In this document: positions 7,516-16,400 of the stretch, piece by piece
How the letters are laid out: every line of letters starts with the position of its first letter
How positions within the stretch are numbered: position 1 is the stretch's first letter
NCBI GenBank assembly: GCA_002338715.1
Contig: DDIR01000073.1
Coordinates: forward strand, 1 to 39,442
Direction: 5' to 3'
Origin: Phycisphaerales bacterium UBA1845
GTDB lineage: Bacteria; Planctomycetota; Phycisphaerae; UBA1845
DNA: 39,442 nt
Made by a program: the position numbers and the translations under genes
Notes under the pieces: model-generated
Databases searched by the model: none
What the model was told of the DNA's origin: nothing
What the model saw: only the letters and a program-made list of their open reading frames with translations

Positions 7516-8151
7516 ATGACCAACCATCCGCAGGTGAACGTCGTGTCGCACCCCATCATCCAACAGCGTCTGACGCTCGTTCGCGACAAGAACACGAAGG
7601 TTGAGCAGTTTCGGGCGCTGCTGTCGCAGATCGCGAGTTTGATGGTGTTTGAGTTGACCCGCGATCATCCGACGGTGGACGTGGAAGTAGAGACGCCGCT
7701 GGGTCCGTGTCGTGGAAAAAAGCTGGCGACGGAGTTGACGTTGGTTCCGATCCTGCGGGCCGGGCTGGGGATGACGGATGGCATATTGCAGTTGATCCCC
7801 GAAGCGCGGGTGGGGCATCTCGGTTTGTATCGTAATGAACAGACCCTCGAACCGGTCACGTACTACAACAAACTCCCGCCGAATATCGCCAAGACCGAAG
7901 TGATCATCATCGATCCGATGTTGGCCACCGGCGGTTCGCTCAACGTCGCGATTGATACGGTCAAGAAATCCGGCGCGGGGAATATCAAGATACTCTGTCT
8001 GGTCGCCAGTCCGGAAGGTATCGAAGCTGTGACGAAAGCGCACTCAGACGTATCGATCTACACCGCGGCGATCGATGATCATCTGAATGATCGCGGGTAC
8101 ATCGTCCCCGGCTTGGGCGATGCCGGCGATCGGATTTTCGGTACGGCATAG
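7516..8151 (+). CDS. upp: uracil phosphoribosyltransferase
   Basis: A 211-residue, full-length Upp. It converts uracil and PRPP to UMP and pyrophosphate in the cytoplasmic pyrimidine salvage pathway. The signatures are clear: TLVPILRAGLGM near residues 75-86, the PRPP-binding loop IIIDPMLATGGS (about 132-143), and the uracil-binding C-terminus YIVPGLGDAGDRIFGT. The start at ATG 7516 has GGGAAG seven bases upstream and gives the usual N-terminus length (VNVVSHPIIQQRLTLVRDK). It follows the transglutaminase-like gene by 142 bases, so it may have its own promoter. No pur/pyr genes are adjacent. Confidence 0.96.
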   Translation: MTNHPQVNVVSHPIIQQRLTLVRDKNTKVEQFRALLSQIASLMVFELTRDHPTVDVEVETPLGPCRGKKLATELTLVPILRAGLGMTDGILQLIPEARVGHLGLYRNEQTLEPVTYYNKLPPNIAKTEVIIIDPMLATGGSLNVAIDTVKKSGAGNIKILCLVASPEGIEAVTKAHSDVSIYTAAIDDHLNDRGYIVPGLGDAGDRIFGTA

Positions 8152-8421
8152 TTCTTGCCAGAAAACCTCTTTGAAAGAACTGGCGTTTTCCAGAGGCGAC
8201 AGATTCTGTACGTCAGTATTTCCGCCCCTAACGTGCTCGACACAGCCCACCTTACGGTCGTCCTGCGCCCTACTTGAGCGGGTTATTCCCCTGTAATCCG
8301 GAGTTCCATTCTGCTATGTTGGTATATGAACGCGCCGAATTCGAGAGCAACTTCGAAATCGGTAGCGAACCTCAGGGCGGACATATAGACCGGATCACCG
8401 TATCTCATAGAGGCATCAGGC

Positions 8422-11400
8422 ATGCGCGCACGTCAAGCTTTGGCCAGCCGTATCAAGGCTAACTTTCAAGTCACCATTCGCATTATCGTTATGGGCGTCT
8501 GCTTTGGGATTTGCAATCAGGCTTTGGCAATCGACTGCAACAGCAACGGTATCGCCGACGAACTCGATATCATCGGGGCAACGAGCTTTGATTGCGATGA
8601 AAGCGGTATTCCCGACGAGTGCGAATTCGCGATGGCGCACGGTTTCGAGCTCTATTCGGACGGCATTACCGGTGGCAACAATTTTGGACATAGCGTGGCT
8701 GTGGACGGTGCGACAACTGTTGTCGGTGCGTGGACAAGTTCAGGCCCCGGAGGATTCGAGCAAGGGGCTTCTTATGTTTTCGAGCAGGTCAATGGAATGT
8801 GGCAAGAATCAGACATGCTCGTTGCCGCCGAGGGCGATTCAGGCGATCAATTTGGTAACAGTGTCGGTGTCGACGGCGGTACGATTGTTGTCGGGGAATA
8901 CCTAGACAATGACGGCGGGTTGAACAGTGGCGCGTGTTGTGTATTTCGCCGGAGTGAAAGTGGATGGGCACAAGTTGCGACGCTGAAGGGTGCAGATAGT
9001 GTAGCCTGGGATTTGTTCGGTTGGAGTGTTGCTGTCAGCGGGGATACTGCCATTGTCGGAGCGCGTGACGCCGATGGAGGCGGACTGGAGTCAGGCGCTG
9101 TTTACGTCTTTTCAGATGTGGGTGGGGTTTGGCTGGAGGAAGACAAACTGCTTTCTTCCGACATCGCCCCTTCGGATAAGTTTGGATGGAGTGTTGCTAT
9201 CAACGGGGACACAGTTGTCATCGGTGCGCCTCTTGACGACGACGCAGGTTCGCAAAGCGGCTCGGCTTATGTGTTTAGGAAAGACGAAGGAACATGGACG
9301 CAGGTTGCCAAACTGACGGCGGGCGATGCAGCCGGTGGTGACCGATTTGGTCAGGCGGTTGCAATCGACGGTGCAGTCGTTGTTGTTGGAGCATATCTTG
9401 ATGACCACTTCGGTTCCAATAGCGGTGCGGCATACGTGTTTCAAGAGACTGGAGGCAACTGGCTGCAGGTCAAAAAGTTGGTCGGGGCAAACGGAATGGA
9501 GGGCGACTGGTTCGGCCACAGCGTATCGATTAGCGGAGATACGATTGTTGTGGGGGCGCCTCTTAATGACGGTGCGGGCGTCAACAGCGGTTCAGCATAT
9601 GTGTTTAGAGAATTCAACGGGCAGTGGCAACAGGCCATCGAATTGAAGGCGACCGATGCAGGAGTGGGTGACAACTTTGCTCGGGCCGTTGCGGTCAGTG
9701 GTGGAGCAGCCATTGTGGGGGCCGAACTGCATGACGACAACGGCATCGAAAGCGGGGCGTCCTATCTCTTCGCACTTGACCGACTCGATTGTAATAGAAA
9801 TGGCTATCCGGATACGTGTGACATTAACGAGGGGACCAGCCAAGATTGCAACCAGAACCTCATACCAGATGAGTGCGAAATCGCAGGGGGTACGAGCGCG
9901 GATTGCGATTTTGATGAAGTGCTGGATGAATGCGAGGGTGTGCTGTTTGTGGATGACAGCGCGACGAACGGGCTGAACGACGGCAGTTCATGGGGGAATG
10001 CATTTGTTTATCTGCAAGATGCGTTGTCGGCGGCTGATGCGAACTGCACGATCAGTGAGATTTGGGTGGCGGCAGGAACATACAAGCCGGATCAGGGCGG
10101 TGGGCAGACGCCGGGCGATCGCAGTGCGACATTTCAGTTGCGAAATGGGCTGGCAATCTATGGAGGGTTCGCTGGCGGGGAGTCCGACCTTCATCAACGC
10201 GATCATGTGGCAAATGTTACCGTCCTCGAGGGCGACTTGAATGAAGATGACGAATACATTCCATGTACGCCCGGAAGTTCTGACTGCAGCGCCTCCGGTG
10301 GCATATGCGCAGGCGAATTCTGCGTCCTGGAGGACAACACCGTCGACAATAGTTCTCGATTGCTTACGGGAAGCTTCACAGATCAAACGGCGTTGCTTGA
10401 CGGATTCGTGGTCCAAGGAGGGCAAGATGCGAGCGTGTGTGGAATATACACGTACTCGGGGTCCCCGACGGTCAAGAATTGTACATTCGCCGGAAGGCTC
10501 GGTGCGCGCATGTACAATGAACTGAGTAATCCGGCCGTTCTGAACTGCGTTTTTTCGAACGGCAGGAAAGGCATCGGCGACGGAATCCGAAATGAGAGCA
10601 GCAGTCCGAAAGTCGTGGATTGTTTATTTGTCGACAACCGGGGCGAAGGAATATCAAACCAAGATGGCAGCAATCCCGAAGTGATTGGCTGCACGTTCCG
10701 TGACAATAACGGTGTAGGGATGCGCAATTCCAACAATTGCAACCCGACTGTTGTCAATTGTAAATTCATTCGCAACTACGGAGTTCTCGGCGGTGGAATG
10801 CTTAACTGGCAGGATAGCAGCCCTACAATAACGAATTGCGCATTTATCGAGAACTATGCCAACAAAGGCGGCGCAATCGACAATCACTATGGAAGCAACC
10901 CCGTGCTGACCAATTGCACATTCATTGGCAACGAGAGCTTCGAGGGCGGTGCAATTTTCAACGATGTCTCCATTCCAGAAATCATCAATTGCACGTTTTA
11001 TCGTAACAAGAGCACCAACAGCGACGGCGGAGCGCTGCGCAATGACAATAGCAGTGACGCCGTGCTGACGAACTGCATCGTCTGGGGGAACACGCCCGAT
11101 CAGATCGCATCGGACTCTAGCACACCAGTGGTGAATCACAGTATCGTTCAAGGCGGCTGGGCTGGGGCGGGCGGCGTCGGCAATCTTGATGTTGATCCGA
11201 TGTTTGCCGATACGAACGGCCCCGACAACATTCCCGGAACCGAAGACGATGATTTGCGGTTGCAGCCGGGTTCGCCGGCGATCGATGCGGGTGATAGCGC
11301 AGTCGTTCCGGTAGGCATCGTCGCGGATCTTGGAGAAGCCGATCGATTCGTAGACGACATCAACACGCCGGATACGGGCGTTGGCCCGGTGCCGATCGTG

Positions 11401-13197
11401 GACATGGGGGCGTACGAATTTCAGGCGAAAACCGTGCTGTACGTCGACGACGACGCGATCGCCGGAGCCAACGACGGATCAAGTTGGGCCGATGCGTACG
11501 TGTACCTGCAGGATGCGTTGTTGGATGCGTCAACCAATGGCGTGACAAGTCAGATTTGGGTGGCGGCAGGAACGTATCGGCCGGATCAAGGTGGCGGGCA
11601 CACCCCGGGTGATCGTTCGGCTACTTTTCAACTGCAGAGCGGGTTGGCGATCTATGGCGGCTTTGTGGGGAATGAGTCCCATCTCTCTCAACGAGATCAT
11701 GAATCAAACGTGACGATCTTGAGCGGTGATTTGTTTGGCGATGATCTTCCGGATTTTGGCAACGACGGGGAGAACAGCCTTCACGTGGTGACCGGTTCTC
11801 GGACGGATGCAACCGCGATGCTTTGCGGATTTGTGGTCACCGCAGGCAATGCGAATAGTCCGTCAAATTACTACGGCGGCGGAATGTATAACGAATCCGG
11901 AAGTCCCACTCTCGAGCACTGCCGGTTTCAACATAACTTCGCGGATGGTGAGAGTAATTCGATTTTCTATTTCGGCGGCGGTGCGGGGATGGCTAACGAT
12001 GGCAGCAGCCCTAGGGTGATCAGTTGCGCATTTGTCGAGAACGCAAGCCGAGGGCGTGGTCCTGGAATGTGCAACTTCAATCAAAGTAGCCCCTTGATTG
12101 AGAACTGCGAATTTCGCGGAAATCAATTATTCTCTGACGTGACATCAAATCCTTTCGGAGGTGCGGGCATTCACAATGACGGCAGCAATCCATCGGTAAC
12201 GAACTGCGTCTTCATCGATAATCGTGGTGGGGAAGCTGGAGGGATGTGCAACAATCAGGGCAGCGGTCCGACTGTAACGAACTGTGTATTCACAGGGAAT
12301 CGCCCAGGGGGATTGGCAAATCGCAGCAATTCAAATCCCATCATTCTCAATTGCAGATTTGTAGCTAACGTTGGGGGAGGCTCTCTTGCTGCTGGCGTGA
12401 GTAATTCAACCAGTCACCCATCAGTGATTAACTGTTCATTCTTCGGATCATCCTTTGCGGGCATGTCCAATACATCAAGCGATCCCACAGTTGCCAACTG
12501 CGTTTTTGCTGGGAATGGGACCGCAAGTTTGGGAGGTGGAGGCATGTTCAATTTGGAAAGTAGTCCAACTGTGACCAGTTGCACGTTTTCCGAGAATATT
12601 ATTGGAGGTTTTGGCGTCTCTGGAGGTGGGATGCTGAATTTGTCTGGCAGTAATCCAACGATCACGAATTGCGTCATGTGGTGTAGTGCATTCGACCAAG
12701 TCGGGTCTCTTAACAGCAATCCTGTCGTCAACCACTGCGTTATTCAGGGTGGTTGGGATGGCGCAGGCGGTGTGGGGATCATCGACGCGAAGCCAATGTT
12801 TGTGAATTCCAGCGGTTTGGACAACGTCATCGGAACCGAGGACGACGATTTGCGTTTGCTTCCAAACTCACCGGCGATTGATGCGGGTGACAATTCGGCG
12901 GTGCCGGTTGATGTGTTGACTGATCTTGATGGCCACGCGCGGTTTGTTGATGACGTGTCGACGGCTGACACGGGCGTGGGCGTGGCTCCGATTGTTGACA
13001 TCGGTGCCTATGAGTTTGTGTTGGGCGATTGCGATGCGGATGGCGATGCCGATCTTGACGACCATCTCATTCTTGACGGTTGTCTGACCAGTCCGGGTGC
13101 TTCGCTTGGGGTTGGTTGTGCTTGTCTTGATCTGGATTCGGATGGCGATGTGGACCTGCGCGATTTTGCGCTATTTCAGCGTGGGTTTTTCAATTGA
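8422..13197 (+). CDS. giant secreted protein: seven FG-GAP repeats, two Cys-ladder beta-helices, dockerin-like tail
   Basis: A 1591-residue exported protein. The start at ATG 8422 has AGAGG 8 bases upstream. The signal peptide ends near NQALA-IDC (about residue 37). Domains in order: a DCNSNGIADE-type acidic Cys motif (38-75); seven FG-GAP repeats (about 81-453; FGHSVAVDG, FGNSVGVDG, FGWSVAVSG, etc.) with DDD-rich loops, the number needed for one integrin-like seven-bladed propeller; two or three DCNxNxxPDxCE motifs (454-507); beta-helix 1 (508-928) and an anchor-Q-like module (930-1001); beta-helix 2 (1005-1457) and a second anchor-Q-like module (1460-1533, SPAIDAGDN...VDIGAYEF); and a dockerin-like pair of DxDxDG loops (1535-1591). 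No PEP-CTERM, LPXTG or C-terminal membrane helix is seen. Likely a surface, matrix or adhesion protein; the ligand is unknown. The next gene is a paralogue built from the same parts. Confidence 0.85.
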   Translation: MRARQALASRIKANFQVTIRIIVMGVCFGICNQALAIDCNSNGIADELDIIGATSFDCDESGIPDECEFAMAHGFELYSDGITGGNNFGHSVAVDGATTVVGAWTSSGPGGFEQGASYVFEQVNGMWQESDMLVAAEGDSGDQFGNSVGVDGGTIVVGEYLDNDGGLNSGACCVFRRSESGWAQVATLKGADSVAWDLFGWSVAVSGDTAIVGARDADGGGLESGAVYVFSDVGGVWLEEDKLLSSDIAPSDKFGWSVAINGDTVVIGAPLDDDAGSQSGSAYVFRKDEGTWTQVAKLTAGDAAGGDRFGQAVAIDGAVVVVGAYLDDHFGSNSGAAYVFQETGGNWLQVKKLVGANGMEGDWFGHSVSISGDTIVVGAPLNDGAGVNSGSAYVFREFNGQWQQAIELKATDAGVGDNFARAVAVSGGAAIVGAELHDDNGIESGASYLFALDRLDCNRNGYPDTCDINEGTSQDCNQNLIPDECEIAGGTSADCDFDEVLDECEGVLFVDDSATNGLNDGSSWGNAFVYLQDALSAADANCTISEIWVAAGTYKPDQGGGQTPGDRSATFQLRNGLAIYGGFAGGESDLHQRDHVANVTVLEGDLNEDDEYIPCTPGSSDCSASGGICAGEFCVLEDNTVDNSSRLLTGSFTDQTALLDGFVVQGGQDASVCGIYTYSGSPTVKNCTFAGRLGARMYNELSNPAVLNCVFSNGRKGIGDGIRNESSSPKVVDCLFVDNRGEGISNQDGSNPEVIGCTFRDNNGVGMRNSNNCNPTVVNCKFIRNYGVLGGGMLNWQDSSPTITNCAFIENYANKGGAIDNHYGSNPVLTNCTFIGNESFEGGAIFNDVSIPEIINCTFYRNKSTNSDGGALRNDNSSDAVLTNCIVWGNTPDQIASDSSTPVVNHSIVQGGWAGAGGVGNLDVDPMFADTNGPDNIPGTEDDDLRLQPGSPAIDAGDSAVVPVGIVADLGEADRFVDDINTPDTGVGPVPIVDMGAYEFQAKTVLYVDDDAIAGANDGSSWADAYVYLQDALLDASTNGVTSQIWVAAGTYRPDQGGGHTPGDRSATFQLQSGLAIYGGFVGNESHLSQRDHESNVTILSGDLFGDDLPDFGNDGENSLHVVTGSRTDATAMLCGFVVTAGNANSPSNYYGGGMYNESGSPTLEHCRFQHNFADGESNSIFYFGGGAGMANDGSSPRVISCAFVENASRGRGPGMCNFNQSSPLIENCEFRGNQLFSDVTSNPFGGAGIHNDGSNPSVTNCVFIDNRGGEAGGMCNNQGSGPTVTNCVFTGNRPGGLANRSNSNPIILNCRFVANVGGGSLAAGVSNSTSHPSVINCSFFGSSFAGMSNTSSDPTVANCVFAGNGTASLGGGGMFNLESSPTVTSCTFSENIIGGFGVSGGGMLNLSGSNPTITNCVMWCSAFDQVGSLNSNPVVNHCVIQGGWDGAGGVGIIDAKPMFVNSSGLDNVIGTEDDDLRLLPNSPAIDAGDNSAVPVDVLTDLDGHARFVDDVSTADTGVGVAPIVDIGAYEFVLGDCDADGDADLDDHLILDGCLTSPGASLGVGCACLDLDSDGDVDLRDFALFQRGFFN

Positions 13198-13441
13198 AGG
13201 CGGAGACGGCATGATAAATGCCGCTCGTTATCGGCGCATAGGTCCCGCTGATTTTTAATTGTCACGTCAATTGTGCTCGTTTGATGGTCGGTCTTCCGGG
13301 TAGAATTGACGATCCGCACAAGCCTGAAAGGGCCAAACGCTTTTTGATCGCCAAAGCCAATTGGCTGGCGTGGCGACGCGGAAGCTGAGTCGGAGGGCGT
13401 AATAATCAACGACTTGGCCTACCTCGCGGAGGATCGACCAA

Positions 13442-16400
13442 ATGAGCCGCACATCGGGCTATCAATTTGTAAATCAACTTCGGAAATTCCTATTGGTATC
13501 AGTTGCGTTGGCCGCGTGGGTGACGCCGCATTTCGCATTGGCGGCTGACTGCAATGACAACGGCGTGGACGATGCCACCGATATCAGCGGCGGGGCAAGT
13601 CTCGACTGTGGCGATAACGGTATTCCGGACGAATGCGAGCCCGAGGGTGTTTGCATCTCTGCGTGCGACTTGGTCGTGCTCGATGAAGATTTTGAGGCGT
13701 ACACGGTGGGATCGGATCCTGTCGACTGGTTTGATACGCAGGCCGGCTCGGCGTCGAACGAAGACGACGGGCTCTACAGCATTGCAGGCGTGGGCGGAAG
13801 CCAGGCGTTCCATACGGATTCGTCGGGCACAAACATTCACTCGCACTATGTCGGTCCGGATGCGGCGACCCTTTCGAACATGACGTACACGGGCCGCATG
13901 CGCATCTCCGACGATGATGGCGGGATCGGCGTGACGTTTCTTTCGCAGTTCAGCGATCAACCGGGTTCAACCTACGAATACCTGCGGCTTCGACGGGCCA
14001 ACTTTGCGCCGGAAGCGCGCACGTTTCAACTCGCGCCGCCCAACTTTGACTACCTTTTTGGGGAAGCTGACTCAGGCGTCGATCCGGTGGTGGATACGTG
14101 GTATCGATTCCGCATCGATGTCGACACGACCGGAGCGCAGATGCGCATCCAAGCCAAGGTGTGGGAGGAAGGCCAACCCGAACCGGCCGACTATCAGATC
14201 GATGCGGTCGATCCCAGTGGTCAACATCCAACCTCCGGCACGGTCGGTATCTGGAGCATGGGAGCTGGTGAGAAATATTGGGATGACCTGCACGCCGTCA
14301 GCCGCAACGCCCTGGTCGCGTGCGACGATCTGGACGCATGCACGATTGGTGATGTGTGCATGGGGGGTGTGTGTCAAGGGGTGCCGATCAACTGCTCGCA
14401 ATTTGATGTTGCATGTCTCGCAGGCGTGTGCAATCCGGCGACGGGGATGTGTGAGTCACCAGCGGTTGAACCGGACTGCAATACGAACGGTAAACCCGAC
14501 GCGTGTGAATATTCCGTACCCGTAAGCCATTCAAAATTGCTTGCGCCTGACGGAGCGGCAGGTGATCAGTTTGGCACGAGTGTCGACCTTGAAGATTCCA
14601 CGGCTGTGGTCGGCGCAAACTTTGGTCGGATCGGTGGAGTCAGTGACAGCGGTGCGGTTTACGTATTTGAAGAAGTCAATGGTGAGTGGCAGTATTCCGC
14701 GAAATTATCGATTGGCGATCCAGCGACGGACGATCGATTCGGTTACAGCGTTTCGATCAGCGGAAGCAACATCGTCGTTGGTTCGTCCCGCGATGACGAC
14801 GATGGCGTTGAAAGCGGGGCTGCGTATGTGTTTGCGTCGTCGGGCGGTGGTTGGCAACAGGTCGCGAAATTGACCGCCAACGATGCGGCGCCTGGTGATT
14901 TGTTTGGAACAAGTGTGGCGCTCGAGGGTGACACCGTACTTGTGGGTGCGCATGCGGACGACGACAACGGTTCAAGGAGCGGCTCGGTTTACGTGTTCCG
15001 AAAGTTTGGTGCGGTTTGGCAACAAATTGCAAAGTTGAATGCAAGTGATCCGTTGGCGGACGCCTTGTTTGGCCGCGACGTGGCATTGAGCGGCGACACG
15101 GCTGTTGTGGGTGCATATGGTGCGGCTAAGGGAGGCGTCAGCGATTGCGGCGCGGCATACGTTTTTCGCGAGATCAACGGCGTCTGGCAGGAGATCGCGA
15201 AGTTGACGGCCGACGATGCAGGAACGGGCGATTGGTTTGGACTCGATGTGGACATCGATGGCGACACGATCGTCGTCGGATCCTTCCAGGATGACGACGG
15301 AGCGGTGAACAGCGGAGCCGTGTATGTATTTTCCGAGTTTGGTGGAGCGTGGGAGCAGGTTGCCAAGCTAAGAGCCGGTACACACGCGCAGGACGCCAAC
15401 TTCGGTCGCAGTGTGGCGATTGATGGCGACATCATTGTGGCTGGTGCGTACCGTGAAAACGCCAACGGTTCGGAAAGTGGGGCGATTTATGCTTCGCAAC
15501 GCATCGGTAGCATATGGCAACCTCCGGCTAAATTCGCACCAGAAGACACATCAGCCAACGATCGGCTTGGGATCAGCGCTGCTGTTGTTGGGACGAGTAC
15601 AATCGTCGGTGCGTACCTTGACGACGACAACGGATTGGACAGCGGATCTGCGTTCATCATTTCATTGGGTCTACGCGACTGCAACGACAACGGCGTGCTC
15701 GACGAGTGCGACATTGCGTCAGGGCTTGAGACGGATTGCAACCTTAATGGCGTACCCGATGCATGCGAACCCTTTGGCGAAAACGCGCAGGACTGTTCGC
15801 ATCTGGACAGCGCTTGTACGAAAGGTGTATGTCAACTTGAAGAAGCCGCGTGCGACGTCATCGCCGTCAACGAGGGCGGGGCGTGTGACGATCTGAACAA
15901 CTGCACGATCAGTGATTCTTGCGCTGAAGGTGCTTGCGCTGGCGAACCCGTCAATTGCTCTGCGCTTGATTCGGATTGTCTGACCGGCGAGTGCAATCCT
16001 CTCGATGGTGGATGTGTGGCTATGCCTGCCAACGAAGGAGGTGCGTGTGATGATTTGGATTTGTGCACCGTCAGCGATGTGTGCTCAATTGGCGTATGCC
16101 AAGGTGAGCAGTTGGATTGCTCGCACCTGGATCAGAGTTGCGCAGAAGGGGTTTGCAATACGAGTAATGGGTTATGTGAGACTTCGCCTGTCAATGAAGG
16201 CGGGGCATGCGATGACGCGGATATCTGCACGACTGACGACTATTGCTCGAATGGAGAGTGCACTGGCGTTTCTGTTGACTGTTCGTACTTGAATAGCGCC
16301 TGCACAGCAGGTGCATGTGACCAGACAAGTGGCGAATGTGTGGCCGCACCCGCCAACGAGGAGGGCGCGTGCGATGATCTCGATCTGTGCACCGACGACG

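Noticed and set aside
13290..13430. Possible cyclic-di-GMP (GEMM) riboswitch upstream of the 2084-aa gene
   Set aside because: CACAAGCC, GAAA and GGGCCAAACG occur, but not in GEMM order or spacing, and no expression platform is visible. The gap also holds a CGGCAT-GATAA-ATGCCG hairpin without a T-run.
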